From Hymenobacter cavernae (GTDB taxonomy: Bacteria > Bacteroidota > Bacteroidia > Cytophagales > Hymenobacteraceae): a DNA stretch of 64,000 bases. The position numbers and the translations under genes were made by a program. The stretch lies in contig NZ_BMHT01000001.1 in NCBI RefSeq assembly GCF_014641455.1, positions 682,001 to 746,000 on the forward strand. Direction: 5' to 3'. Of the stretch, positions 17,445 through 27,500 are shown one piece after another (the stretch's first letter is position 1; every line of letters begins with the position of its first letter). Under the pieces are notes generated by a model. The model saw only the letters and a list, made by a program, of their open reading frames with translations. It was not told the DNA's origin and made no database searches.

Positions 17445-18881
17445 TTAGGGGAGATATAAAAAGAATTGGGTGCCGGCATCGGGCTGGCTTTGCACTTCTA
17501 TGCGGCCGCCCATGGCATCCAGGTGCGTTTTGATCAGGTATAAACCCAGCCCCCGCCCCGATGACGTTGCGTGAAACCGCTTGTAGAGCCTAAACACATC
17601 ATTACCAGCCTTTTCGCGGTCGAAGCCCAGGCCATTGTCCTCGAAGGTGAGACGCGCATCACCCTCGGGCTGGCGGGTGCCCGTGATGATCATTTCCAGG
17701 TGCCGGGCGGGCGAGCGGTACTTGAGGGCGTTGGTGAGCAGATTATAAAAGATGCTGTAGAGATAAGCCCGGTTGCCATGCACGCGCAGCTCATCGGGCA
17801 CGGCGAGCACCACCGTGGCCTCGGCCTGCTGCAACGAATCCTGGAGGCTGTGCAGCACCTGGTTCAGCACGTCGGTTAGCTGCACGGGCTCGGGGAGCGC
17901 CACGCCCTGCTGGTCGCGCACCGAGAGGATGGCGTTCATATCGCGGAGCACCAGATCGAGCTGCTCCAGGCTGGCTTCCAGATAGTTCAGCGTTTCATTA
18001 GGCGCGGCGCTCTCCGCCTGAAGCACCTGCGCCAGACCTAGGGCGTTGGTCAGTGGGGCCCGTAGATTGTGGGAAACCAGATAGGTAAACTGCTGCAAGT
18101 CCTGGTTGTGCCGGTACAGGTCTTCCGTAAGCTTTTTCTGACTGGTTTGGGCCTCCTGACGCGGCGTGATATCGGAGAAATACACCGACAAGCCTTCCTC
18201 CGAAGGGAAAGCCTTCACCTCCAGCCAGAGCTGTCCGGTGGCATAATACGCTTCAAAATGAACCGCATGGCCGGTGGCCAGCGCGTGGTGGTACTGCTTG
18301 TAAAAAGTCCCGTTTACTTCCGCGGGAAACACCTCCCAGATGTTGCGCCCCAGAATCTCTTCCCGCCGCACGTGCAGGAGCCGTTCTACCTCGTGGTTGA
18401 GGAACGTCAGCCGCCAGTTCCGGTCGAGGTGAAAGAGCGCATCGGTGATGCTTTCGAAGATGGTATTGAGCTTGCGGGCCTGCTGCTCAATGAGTTGGTG
18501 GGAGGCCGTCAAGTCGGTGATGTCGCGCGCGACCATGTGCACGCCCTTCACGGCGCCGTCGACCCGCAGCGGCACTTTGGAAATATTCAGCACCCTAGGT
18601 TCGGCACCCTTAAACTGAACGGCCACGTCGAACTGCACGCGGGTGCCCGCAACGGCTTGCTGAAGCTTCTCATGGAACACCGGCACCAGCTCATTGGGCA
18701 AAAATGCATTGATATGCCGCCCTGTCACATCCGCTTTGGCTCGATGCAACAAGTCGAGGAACGAGCCATTTACATCCTGAATAACACCTTCGCGGTCCTG
18801 AAACAGAATCAGATCCAGGCTATTCTCGAACAAAGACCGAAGCCGCTCCTCGCTATCTACAAACTGTGCACTTTCACTCAT
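17445..18881 (-). CDS. PAS-domain sensor histidine kinase
   Basis: 478 residues, no membrane segment. Two PAS domains (about 10-125 with SLDLILFQDREGVIQDVNG, and 135-250 with NLWRLTFL-like NWRLTFLNHEVERLL and GRNIWEVFPAEV), then a HisKA segment whose H box is FTYLVSHNLRAPLTN, and a HATPase domain with N box YNLLTNALKYRSP, G1 FEDNGLGFD and G2 TSSGRGLGLYLIKTH. The architecture is typical of soluble Bacteroidota kinases that sense small ligands, redox or light through PAS cofactors. The stimulus is unknown. Its partner is the single-domain regulator directly downstream. Confidence 0.9.
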   Translation of the reverse strand: MSESAQFVDSEERLRSLFENSLDLILFQDREGVIQDVNGSFLDLLHRAKADVTGRHINAFLPNELVPVFHEKLQQAVAGTRVQFDVAVQFKGAEPRVLNISKVPLRVDGAVKGVHMVARDITDLTASHQLIEQQARKLNTIFESITDALFHLDRNWRLTFLNHEVERLLHVRREEILGRNIWEVFPAEVNGTFYKQYHHALATGHAVHFEAYYATGQLWLEVKAFPSEEGLSVYFSDITPRQEAQTSQKKLTEDLYRHNQDLQQFTYLVSHNLRAPLTNALGLAQVLQAESAAPNETLNYLEASLEQLDLVLRDMNAILSVRDQQGVALPEPVQLTDVLNQVLHSLQDSLQQAEATVVLAVPDELRVHGNRAYLYSIFYNLLTNALKYRSPARHLEMIITGTRQPEGDARLTFEDNGLGFDREKAGNDVFRLYKRFHATSSGRGLGLYLIKTHLDAMGGRIEVQSQPDAGTQFFLYLP

Positions 18882-19258
18882 GGCAGGGTAAGCTGGAAGT
18901 AGTAGCCCGATACCGAAGCAGCTGGATAAGCCTGATAGACAACCACATGACCTAGGTGCTACAGTTACTGCAAGCGGCTCAGACCAACTATTGCCCGATC
19001 AGACGGGGCTGCGCCTGGCGAAAAGCACATCCGTTACTTCACTTTTACGCATACCAAGAATAGAGTTACGCAGCACAGCCGTAAACCTAGGTTTTCCTGC
19101 ACAAACCCTAAACGGCGCTCCGCCATTCGCCACCCGCTCAGGTAGACGGTTGCGCGCCTTCGGGCTGGACGCACAACCTAGCTCGTCATTCGCAACCTGC
19201 ACCGCCGCGCATAGGTACAAAGGGGTGTTACCAAATTGTTACCTACTCCCCTCGCCTC
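18882..19258. other. Divergent intergenic region, kinase / pyrophosphatase
   Basis: 377 bp without a gene between two divergent genes, so it must hold both promoters, but I find no TAnnTTTG element well placed for either. Copies of the CCTAGG-type motif lie near 18951, 19085 and 19178. Confidence 0.35.
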
Positions 19259-19801
19259 ATGTCAGTTGCTTTGCACACGCTGCCTGCGCAAAATGCAGAA
19301 AGCCAGAACTTCAATGTCATTATCGAAACGCCCAAAGGCAGCCGCAACAAGTTTGCCTACGAACCTGAGCTGGAGCTGCTCCAACTCAAAGGCGTGCTGC
19401 CTGAAGGCTCCAGCTTCCCCTACGATTTCGGCTTTATTCCCTCCACGCAGGGCGAAGACGGCGACCCGATTGATGTGCTCGTGCTGATGGATGCCCCGGC
19501 TTTTCCGGGCTGTATGCTGGAGGTGCGCCTGATCGGGGCTATCGAAGCCGAGCAGACCGAAAACGACGGCCGCGTGGAGAAGAACGACCGGCTGCTGGCC
19601 GTGTCGGCCGTGTCGCGGCAGCATCAGCACATCCAGGATATCAAGGACTTATCGCCGCAGCTGCTCCATGAGATTGAGCACTTCTTTCATTCGTACAATG
19701 AAGCTAAAGGCGGCGAGTTTAAGCCCATTCGGCGCTCGGGCGCCAAGCAAGCGGCCAAGCTGGTAGCCCAAGGGCAGAAGCTGGCCGCGGCGCAGTCGTA
19801 A
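19259..19801 (+). CDS. ppa: Inorganic pyrophosphatase, family I
   Basis: 180 residues. The family I signature is present as EDGDPIDVLVLMD with the metal-binding aspartates, preceded by FPYDFGFIPST and followed by DRLLAVSA, all standard active-site segments. It hydrolyses cytosolic pyrophosphate to phosphate and so pulls biosynthetic reactions forward. Length and motif spacing match other Bacteroidota soluble enzymes. A shadow frame overlaps it but has no protein-like content. Confidence 0.93.
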   Translation: MSVALHTLPAQNAESQNFNVIIETPKGSRNKFAYEPELELLQLKGVLPEGSSFPYDFGFIPSTQGEDGDPIDVLVLMDAPAFPGCMLEVRLIGAIEAEQTENDGRVEKNDRLLAVSAVSRQHQHIQDIKDLSPQLLHEIEHFFHSYNEAKGGEFKPIRRSGAKQAAKLVAQGQKLAAAQS

Positions 19802-19879
19802 CTCAGGTAGCCCTCAACGTCTATGATACCCCACTAGCTCAACGACTTACTCGACCTGCACGCCAGTTCGCACACCATC

Positions 19880-20386
19880 ATGGCGGGCGCCATGTGCGCC
19901 CGCGCGGTTGTGGTCTTCTTCGTGGCGCTGGTTCTGTTGCGCATAGCGGGCACCCACGCCTTTGGCGCCGGCACAGCTTTCGACACGGTACTGCGCATTA
20001 TTCTGGTTGCCGTCCTAAGCCGGACCATCGTGGCGGCTTCGCCGTTTTTTGGCACCCTGCTCGCCAGCACGGTGCTGGTGGTGCTGCACCGGCTGCTGGC
20101 TATCGCCGCCTTCCACAGCGATTTTGTCGGCAGCCTTATCAAAGGCGAACCTAGGGTACTGGCGCAGCAAGGCAACCTCCTGCAAGACGAGCTGCGCAAA
20201 ACCAACATTTCGGAGAAAGATCTGCACGAAGGCTTGCGCGACGCGGCCAACATCGACTCGTTGGCGGAGGCCGAAACCGTGCGACTGGAACGCAACGGCA
20301 AAATCAGCGTGGTGAAACGGCAGGATGGCTCGTCTGGCCCCGCGCCAAAACCGGGCGCCCTTGCACAAGCCGGCCAGCTGACCTAG
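19880..20386 (+). CDS. DUF421 (YetF-like) membrane protein, N terminus doubtful
   Basis: 168 residues from ATG 19880: three hydrophobic helices (VVVFFVALVLLRIAG, FDTVLRIILVAVLSRTI, GTLLASTVLVVLHRLLAIAA), then the cytoplasmic DUF421 domain (GEPRVLAQQGNLLQDELRK, DLHEGLRDAANIDSLAEAE). The protein-like frame extends upstream (LNDLLDLHASSHTI) to a TAG at 19835-19837 just after a possible ATG at 19823, so a former start may have been lost to a nonsense change (TGG to TAG), leaving the inner ATG. The stop codon at 20384 is the TAG inside an ACCTAGGT motif. Function of the family is unknown. Confidence 0.75.
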   Translation: MAGAMCARAVVVFFVALVLLRIAGTHAFGAGTAFDTVLRIILVAVLSRTIVAASPFFGTLLASTVLVVLHRLLAIAAFHSDFVGSLIKGEPRVLAQQGNLLQDELRKTNISEKDLHEGLRDAANIDSLAEAETVRLERNGKISVVKRQDGSSGPAPKPGALAQAGQLT

Positions 20387-20396
20387 GTTTCAGAGC

Positions 20397-20498
20397 ACGT
20401 CATGTCGACCAACGGGAGACATCTCGTGTGCAACGCTAACTCCAACCGATAGGGTTTACCATAGCACGCCAGATGTCTCCCGTTGGTCGACATGACGT
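20397..20498. repeat. Perfect 28-bp palindromic repeat element
   Basis: Arms 20397-20424 and 20471-20498 are exact reverse complements (ACGTCATGTCGACC... / ...GGTCGACATGACGT) with a 46-nt spacer. It begins like the element inside the radical SAM gene (ACGTCATG) and the inner arm end AGACATCT is similar too. It sits between convergent genes and may double as a bidirectional terminator. A lone half with AATGACGTTCTT occurs near 61479. Confidence 0.9.
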
Positions 20499-20533
20499 TC
20501 TTTCTATAACGTTCTTTTCCTAACTGTCACGCC

Positions 20534-21727
20534 TTATTTAACCGGGCGAGTAGCCACGGCAATCTTGGAATCGGCCGTGCCGTAGTAGAGAAACCACTTG
20601 GAATTGAAGCGGGCCAGCCCTTCCAGGAACACTACCTGATTTACCTGGCCGGTGGTTTCGTAAGGCTTTTCCGGACGCATGAAGTAAGTATCGGTGCGGT
20701 TCAGGAGCTTGGTGGGGTCGTTTTTATCGAAGAGGGCTTGGGCAGCCGTGTAGGTGCCTTCGGGCAACGATTTATCGCCGATGGCGGGCACGTTGCGGCT
20801 GTTGTAAATCAGCAGGATACCTAGGTCGGTGAGCATGGCCGGCGGACCAGATTCGACCAGGTCGCTGTCGAACTTGCCTTCGCGGGTGGGCAGAACGATT
20901 TTTAAATCCGGCATGGTCACCGCCTGAGCGCGCAAAGGCACGGGCGGCTTTTCGCCGGCTGCCATTTCGATTGGCGTCCAGTGAATGAGGTCGTCGGACG
21001 TAGCCAGCCAGATTTGCGCATCGCCCCAATACATCCAGTACTTGCCCTTGATCTTGGTGGCTACGATGCGGCCATCCGGCTCGTAGCGCGACACAATCGA
21101 GCCCGATTTGCTCCACTTATCCACGTACTTACCCCCGGCGGCATCCGTGAAGGCATTGCCGTACTTGGTCCAGTGCAGCAGGTCTTTCGACGACGCAACG
21201 TGCAGGCGGGCCAGGGTGCCGTCGTAGGCGGTGTAGGTCATGTAGTAGGTGTGATTATCATCTTCCACCACCCTAGGATCTTCGGTGCCGCCGGGCCACT
21301 CGTATTTCTTCTGCGCGTCGTTGTCGGGGTACAGCACCGGCTCCTTCATGCGGGTAAAATGAAACCCATCAGTGCTGGTAGCCAACCCAATACGTGACGC
21401 TTTCTGGATGGCGCCCACCTTGTTTTCGGCCCGGTACAGCATGTAAATCTTGCCGTCTTTCACCACCACGGCCGGGTTGAACACGTCCTTTTCTTCCCAC
21501 ATCACCGGCTGCTTCAAAATCGGGTCGATAAACCGCCCGGCCATGCTCGGACCTAGGATCGGGTTGATGCTGTCGACTTTGGTAAAATCTAGCATTTTCC
21601 AGTCGGCTGCAGCGGTGGGTTTGGCGGTGTTCTGCTGGGTTTGCTCTGCATTATTGCAGCTCAGCAACGTGGTGAGTGCCAGGGCAAGTACGCCTCCAAT
21701 CAGGCGGCTTTGGGCGGAATTCGTCAT
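20534..21727 (-). CDS. GH130/GH43-like glycoside hydrolase or phosphorylase, lipoprotein
   Basis: 397 residues. Signal ALALTTLLSCNN marks an outer-membrane or periplasmic lipoprotein. The rest is a five-bladed beta-propeller glycosidase pattern: DVFNPAVVVKDGKIYMLYR, then GGTEDPRVVEDDN with its EDPR motif typical of GH130, LLHWTKYG, KYWMYWGDAQIWLATS and FLYYGTADSKIAVA. GH130 enzymes act mainly on beta-mannosides, so mannan or N-glycan fragments are possible substrates, but GH43 relatives on arabinosides cannot be excluded. It is the last gene of the polysaccharide locus and its only visible enzyme. Confidence 0.78.
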   Translation of the reverse strand: MTNSAQSRLIGGVLALALTTLLSCNNAEQTQQNTAKPTAAADWKMLDFTKVDSINPILGPSMAGRFIDPILKQPVMWEEKDVFNPAVVVKDGKIYMLYRAENKVGAIQKASRIGLATSTDGFHFTRMKEPVLYPDNDAQKKYEWPGGTEDPRVVEDDNHTYYMTYTAYDGTLARLHVASSKDLLHWTKYGNAFTDAAGGKYVDKWSKSGSIVSRYEPDGRIVATKIKGKYWMYWGDAQIWLATSDDLIHWTPIEMAAGEKPPVPLRAQAVTMPDLKIVLPTREGKFDSDLVESGPPAMLTDLGILLIYNSRNVPAIGDKSLPEGTYTAAQALFDKNDPTKLLNRTDTYFMRPEKPYETTGQVNQVVFLEGLARFNSKWFLYYGTADSKIAVATRPVK

Positions 21728-21752
21728 ATGATTTCTCAGGTGAAATGTAGTT

Positions 21753-21850
21753 TACCTCACCCCCGGCCCCTCTCCCCAGGAGAGGGGTGCGTTCAACGAC
21801 AACTTGCGTCTGGCACCCCTCTCCTGGGGAGAGGGGCCGGGGGTGAGGTA
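21753..21850. repeat. Perfect 38-bp palindromic repeat in the polysaccharide locus
   Basis: Arms 21753-21790 and 21813-21850 are exact reverse complements (TACCTCACCCCCGGCC... / ...GGCCGGGGGTGAGGTA) around 22 nt. It fills the space between the LamG lipoprotein gene and the glycosidase gene, overlapping neither stop nor start. Confidence 0.92.
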
Positions 21851-21854
21851 AAGG

Positions 21855-22931
21855 TTACAGCGATTTTTCGATGGTGTAGATCGACGTCACTTCTGCATCG
21901 GTGAGGGCGCGGTTGTAAATGCGGATGTCATCGATCTGCCCTTTAAAAAAGGCCGGGCCGTAGTACTCAAAGTAGTCGGCGGCCTGCCCGGCGGTGGGCT
22001 TGCGGTTGTACACGTCTTTGGGCAGCTGCTGACCGATAGCTAGGTTTACCGGCTCCGGGATGGTTTTCATGGTGCCCTTGGTATCCGCCCAGGCTTTCGC
22101 CAGCGTGCCATTGACGTAGAATTTCAGCGTGCCATCCACGTAAGACACCACAATGTGCGTCCACACGTTCACGGGCACCACGCCCGACTCGGCGTCGCGG
22201 TCGAAGATGCCGGTGGTGGTAGAGGCCGTCAGGAATGGCTTGCCGGCGCCTTGCAGCTGAAATTTGTAGCCGTTCCAGCGGTTCAACGACACCAGGTAGT
22301 TGTCGCTGTTGCTATCGATGCGCTTGCACCACAGGCTGATACTCAAGGCCTGCGGATTCAGGGCGGCTTTGTAGGGTACTTCGATATAGGCGCCGTTGCT
22401 GAACTCGTAGGCCTGATTGGGGCGGTTGAAACGGTCAGGCACCAGCTGCGGCAGCGTGCCTCCGTCGCCGGGCGCTGTGCCGGGGCCAGTGGGGCCTGAT
22501 TTCAGCGTGCCATTGTTGCCGTTCGCGGTGGCATCGTTGGCGTTGCCCTCAAACTTCCACTGCGCCACCAGGTTAGCCGCCGAAACCTCCTGAATGAGTC
22601 CGCTCTGGAACGCGGCTACGGCCCGGCGCAGGTTGGCGGTGGCGTTGTTCACCTCCAGCTGCGTGTAGTTACCGGCGTCTTTCGTGCTGGTGGCCAGATC
22701 CAACGCCGTTTTCAGCGCCGCCTTCGAGCCCACCGCGTAGTTGCCGGGCTTGTTGCCCTCCACGGCCGCGTTGTAGCCCACGGTTACCGAGTCGATGAGA
22801 GCCGTTAGCGCAGTTTTGTCGGCGTTAACCTGGGGCGTATTGTCGTCATCGTCGGAGCAGGAAGATAGCGCGGCCGCGAAGCCGAAGAGCAGCCAGGGCA
22901 GGATGAATAAATAAGCTAGGTGCCTTCTCAT
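21855..22931 (-). CDS. LamG-domain lipoprotein, probable surface glycan-binding protein
   Basis: 358 residues. Lipoprotein signal ends AALSSCSDDDDN, with acidic residues directly after Cys as in surface-exposed Bacteroidota lipoproteins. About residues 35-115 are helical (DKTALTALIDSVTVGYNAA, repeated Ala-rich helices, FIVAR-like). From about 120 there is a concanavalin-like LamG domain (LVAQWKFEGNANDATANG, SISLWCKRIDS, VNVWTHIVVSYVDGTLKFY, GQIDDIRIYNRALTDAEV). Placed after susD it takes the position of SusE/SusF-type binding proteins and probably holds glycan at the surface for SusCD import. Confidence 0.82.
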   Translation of the reverse strand: MRRHLAYLFILPWLLFGFAAALSSCSDDDDNTPQVNADKTALTALIDSVTVGYNAAVEGNKPGNYAVGSKAALKTALDLATSTKDAGNYTQLEVNNATANLRRAVAAFQSGLIQEVSAANLVAQWKFEGNANDATANGNNGTLKSGPTGPGTAPGDGGTLPQLVPDRFNRPNQAYEFSNGAYIEVPYKAALNPQALSISLWCKRIDSNSDNYLVSLNRWNGYKFQLQGAGKPFLTASTTTGIFDRDAESGVVPVNVWTHIVVSYVDGTLKFYVNGTLAKAWADTKGTMKTIPEPVNLAIGQQLPKDVYNRKPTAGQAADYFEYYGPAFFKGQIDDIRIYNRALTDAEVTSIYTIEKSL

Positions 22932-22978
22932 GTTCAGATCACAAAAGGGTGGGAATGAAAAGCATATCCAAAGCCGGG

Positions 22979-24481
22979 CTACTTACCTAGCTTTCTGTTG
23001 GTATCCCGCTCGCTCTGCGGAATGGGGTAAAACTGATTGCGGCTGTAGTTGAAGTTGGGCCGGTCGCTCAGCGCCTGGCGGGCGTAGGCTTCGCCGTAGC
23101 GCACCAGGTCGAAAAACCGGTGGAACTCCAGGGCCAGCTCCGAGCGCCGCTCCCGCCGGATCAGCTCGCGCAGCTGGCTTTGGTCCGTCACCGTGATGTC
23201 GGGCAGCAGCCCCGCGGGCACCGTGCCGGCGCCCGGCAGCGAGGTATCGTAGAGGTAGCTTTCGCGGGCTCGCTTACGCACCTGGTTGAGGGCGGCCAGC
23301 GTGGCGGTGCTGTTGCCGCTTTCGTTGAAGGCCTCGGCCTGCATCAGCAGCACGTCGGCGTAGCGAATGGCCTGGTAGTTCAGGCTACCGTCGCCTTTGA
23401 TGGTGGTCGGAATTTCGGTGAGCGGCTGTAAGTGCTTCTTCGACACGTAACCCGTCGAAGTCCAGGCAGGATCAAACGGCTCCCCGAAAAATGACTGCCC
23501 GGCCCGCCCAACCGTGTAGTCCAGGCGCGGGTCCACGACGCCGGCCGGAGTGCGCTCGAAGTTGTCGACCAGGCTCTGAGTCGGGAGGAAAAAGCCGTAG
23601 CCGTTCTGCGGGCGCGGCGCAAACCACTGATTGAGGTTGTTGCCCTGGAAAGGACTCAGGCCGCTGGTGTGCTGCACCGAGAAAATGGCTTCCGTGTTAT
23701 TCTTCGTGGCCGCCCGGAAATTATCAGCAAACACCGGCGTCAGCTTGTACCCTAGGGCGCCCACGGCTTGCGCGGTTTGCGCGGCCAAAGCCCATTTCTT
23801 CTCATAGAGGTAGGTTTTGGTCAGCAAAGCTAGAGCCGCACCTTTCGTCGCCCGACCTAGGTCGGAGCCGGTCCACGAAGTAGGCAGTGCATCGGCGGCG
23901 GCCTGGCAGTCGGCTTCAATCTGGGCGTAAATCTGGGCCTGCGGCAAGGCTGGGCTTTGCAGCTCCTCCGGCGTTTCCACCTTCACCCGCAGCGGAATCT
24001 CGCCGTAGAGCGAAGTCAGCTCCAGGTAGTAGTAGGCCCTTAGAAACTTAGCCTGGCCCACCGCCTGCTGGCGCACCGTGGCACTCACGCTGGTGTTCGA
24101 CTCCGGCAGCCCGTCGATGACCACGTTGCACTTGAAGACGCCGTCGTAGTCGCGCTTCCACTGGGCTTCCACCGCCGCGTTGATGGGCGCAATGCTGAAG
24201 TTATCCACGTTCTCGAAGTCGGCCTGGTCACCGGGGTTGCTGCCCTTCACGACATCGTCGGAAGCCACATCGCCCAGCACCCAGATGGTGTTCGAGCCTC
24301 CGTCGCGAAACGACAGCGGCACGTAGGCGGCATTCACGGCCAGCAAGGCGTTGGTGTCGGAAGTGAAGAACTGCCCGGCCTCATATTGCCCGAGCACCGG
24401 CTGATCCAGAAACTTCTCGCACCCGGTCGTCGTCAAGGCCAGAGCGCCCAATAAGCTTGTATATAAAGTCTTGCGTTTCAT
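22979..24481 (-). CDS. SusD/RagB family nutrient-binding lipoprotein
   Basis: 500 residues, standard SusD length. Lipoprotein signal ALALTTTGCEKFLDQPV with the family-typical Cys-EKFLD start, TPR-like helices (FLRAYYYLELTSLYGEIPL is a hallmark of the family) and the C-terminal RagB segment (AIRYADVLLMQAEAFNE, LIRRERRSELALEFHRFFD, NQFYPIPQSE). SusD caps the SusC barrel and delivers glycan. It follows susC by 100 bp containing an inverted repeat, which may change the stoichiometry of the two products. Confidence 0.95.
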   Translation of the reverse strand: MKRKTLYTSLLGALALTTTGCEKFLDQPVLGQYEAGQFFTSDTNALLAVNAAYVPLSFRDGGSNTIWVLGDVASDDVVKGSNPGDQADFENVDNFSIAPINAAVEAQWKRDYDGVFKCNVVIDGLPESNTSVSATVRQQAVGQAKFLRAYYYLELTSLYGEIPLRVKVETPEELQSPALPQAQIYAQIEADCQAAADALPTSWTGSDLGRATKGAALALLTKTYLYEKKWALAAQTAQAVGALGYKLTPVFADNFRAATKNNTEAIFSVQHTSGLSPFQGNNLNQWFAPRPQNGYGFFLPTQSLVDNFERTPAGVVDPRLDYTVGRAGQSFFGEPFDPAWTSTGYVSKKHLQPLTEIPTTIKGDGSLNYQAIRYADVLLMQAEAFNESGNSTATLAALNQVRKRARESYLYDTSLPGAGTVPAGLLPDITVTDQSQLRELIRRERRSELALEFHRFFDLVRYGEAYARQALSDRPNFNYSRNQFYPIPQSERDTNRKLGK

Positions 24482-24496
24482 ACCTAGGTTGGTTTC

Positions 24497-24580
24497 TGGT
24501 TTCTGGTTGTTCGTTTTTGGTTTTTAGCCGGAGAGGTGAGACCTCTCAACCAAAAACCAAAAACGAACAACCAGAAACCA
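24497..24580. repeat. 29-bp inverted repeat between susC and susD
   Basis: TGGTTTCTGGTTGTTCG... at 24497-24525 is exactly reverse-complementary to 24552-24580, with a second short pairing (GAGAGGT / ACCTCTC) near the loop. The right arm ends 2 nt before the susC stop codon on the minus strand. GT/CA-rich and unlike the other repeats. Confidence 0.9.
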
Positions 24581-24581
24581 A

Positions 24582-27500
24582 TTAGAAGCTAGCATTGATG
24601 CCGGCCGTGAAGGTGCGGGCCGAAGGATAGGTACCGAAGTCGATGCCCACGGCGCGCACGCCGTCGCCGAGGGAGTTGCTGTTGGTGCCCTGCTCGGGGT
24701 CGAGGCCGGAGTATTTGGTGAACGTCAGCAGGTTCTGAATACTGACAAAGAGCCGCACCGACGACACTTTGATGGGCGTCAGCAGCTTATCCCCGAAGGT
24801 GTAGCCGAGCTGTAGGTTCTTCAGGCGCAGGTAAGAGCCATCTTCCAGGAAGCGGTCGGAGGGCTGTTTGTTGTTGGAAGCGCCGGTCCACGTCAGGCGC
24901 GGATACTCGTTGGTGCTGCCTTCGCCGGTCCAGTAATGGGTGGCAGCGCGCTCCGTCAGGTTGAAGGCGCGGTAGAAGCCTTCGATATCAGAGTTTACCT
25001 GGTTGTAAAGCTTGTTGCCCTGCACACCCTGAAAAAACAAGCTCAAATCCAGGCTCTTAAAGCGCAGGTTGCCCGTCAGGCCGTAGGTTAACTTCGGGAT
25101 GGGGCTACCCACAAAGGTGCGGTCCTTTTCATCGATAACGCCGTCGGGTACGCCATCGGGGCCGCTAAGATCCTTGAACTTCACGTCGCCCGGCTGAATA
25201 CCTGGGCCTTGATACGCGTGGGTAAAAACCTCCTGCGCATTCTGGAAAATGCCTTCTTTTTGCAGCAGATAAAACGAGCCAATCGGGTGACCTATAGCGG
25301 TCAGCGTGGAGTTATAATTGTTATCGACGCGGCCACCGGGGCTAGGCGTAGCGTCACCCAGCGACACCACCTCATTGCGCAGGGTAGCTAGGTTGCCGGT
25401 CACGTTATAGCTCCAGTCTTTGCCGATGGTGTTGCGGTAGCTCAGCTCCACCTCCAAGCCCTGGTTGCGGATTTTGCCGGCATTCACGGCCGGGTTGCCG
25501 CCGTTGCCGGCGCTGCTGGGCTGGGGCAGATTCAGCAGCACATTCGAGGTGTTCTTGATGAAATAATCCACCGACAGCTGCAAGGCGCCTTCCAGCACAC
25601 CTAGGTCGAGGCCGAAGTTGCTCTGCGTGCTGGTTTCCCATTTGATGTTCGGGTTGCCTTTGCTCACAATGCTCAAGCCCTGCGTAGATACGCCGCCGAA
25701 CGGATAGTAAAAGTTGCCGCCCACCAGCGAGGCATAGGGGTAATTGCCGATGTTGGAGTTGCCCAGCTGGCCCACGCTCGCCCGCAGCTTCAGCAGCGAC
25801 AAAGCCGACACGCCCTGCATAAACTCTTCCTGGGCTAGGTTCCAGCCCACCGAGCCCGAGTAGAAGCTCTCAGCCCGCCGACCCGGCAGGAACTGCGAGG
25901 AACCGTCGCGCCGAAAGTTGAAGCTGGCCAGATAGCGGCTGTTGTAGTCGTAACTCACGCGGGCAAAACCCGAGAACAGCGCCGAGTGGGCCGAATTCCC
26001 ACCGTTCTGCTGCACGCCCGTGCCGCTGTCGAGGTACTGGAATGTAGACGACTGATCGACGTAGCCCCGGCGCGAAGCCGATATAGCCTCCACATTGTTC
26101 TTAATGGCTTCGGTACCAAGCAGAAAGCTAAAGGTGCTGTTGCCGATGGGCAGGTCGTAAACGGCCGTATTCGTCCAGTTGTAGTTGAATTCCTTGGTGC
26201 TCGACTGCGCCAGCTGGGCAGGCGAATTGAAGGAGCGGTCGATGCCAAACGTCTTGAAAAACTGCTTGTAATCGGTGATGAGGAAGGTCGCGCCGAAATC
26301 GGAGCGGATGCGCAGGCGCTCGATGGGCGTGACTTCCACGTAGGCATTTCCCAGCAGCGAGTAGCGGTTGAAGTTGCGGTCGGCGGCGTCAGCCAGGGCC
26401 ACGGGATTGATGCCGTCGCCCAGAAAACCAGTAGCTAGGTTGCCGTCCGGAGTCCGGGGCAGATCCACGAACTGGCCTTGCGCGTTGTAAACCGGCGTGC
26501 CCGGCGTGCGAAACAGCGCGTAGCGCACAATGCTAGCCCCAGGGTTGCCGTCGCCAAAACCGTCGCCGGAGGTGCCTACCTGCCGGGTTTTGTTGTACGA
26601 GAGGTTAGCGTTGGTGCCCACCTTCACGTACTTCGACAACGTCGTGTTCACGGCCGTACGCAGGTTGTAGCGGTCGAAAGACGAGTTCTTAATCAGGCCA
26701 TCCTGCGTGAGGTAACTTCCTGACACAATGTATTGTGAGTTCTCACTACCGCCGCTCACGTCCATCTGCACGTTGTACTGCCGGGCGGGCTTGAGCACTT
26801 CCTTCAGCCAGTTCACGTTGGGCAAGGTCGCGGCTACATTCGCCGGAATCTGGTCCCTACCATCGTTCTGCGCCGCCACGTTGTAGGCCGCCACGTACTG
26901 GCTGGTGTTGGCCATCTTGATCAGGTTAGAAGCCGTTTGCACCCCACCGTAGGCACTGACGCTCAACCTAGGTTTGCCCGATTTGCCGCGCTTTGTGGTG
27001 ATGATGACTACACCATTTGAAGCCCGCGCGCCGTAAATGGCCGCTGAAGAAGCGTCCTTCAGAATGTTGATGCTCTCAATATCATTAGGCGAAATCTGGT
27101 TGATGCCGGTCTTGGTCGGCACGCCGTCGATGATGTAGAGCGGGTCGTTATCGTTGATGGTGCCGATGCCACGGATGCGCACGGCAATGTTTTCGCCCGG
27201 CGCGCCGGTTTGCTGCGTGATGGTCACGCCGGCCGCTTTGCCCTGCAAAATCTGGCTCGGGCTGGTCACCGGCAGGTTGGCAATATCGCGCTGATTTATC
27301 TGCGACACGGCACCGGTTAGGTCAGCTTTGCGCTGGGTGGTGTAGCCGATGACTACCACATCATCCAGGGATTTCACATCTGTTTGCAACACCACCGTGA
27401 CCTGAGTGCGGCCTTGCAGCGGCACCTCCTGCGTGATAAAGCCGATGGCCGAAATTGTCAGGGTAGCGTTGGCCTCGGGCAAGGCCAGGGTGAAGTTGCC

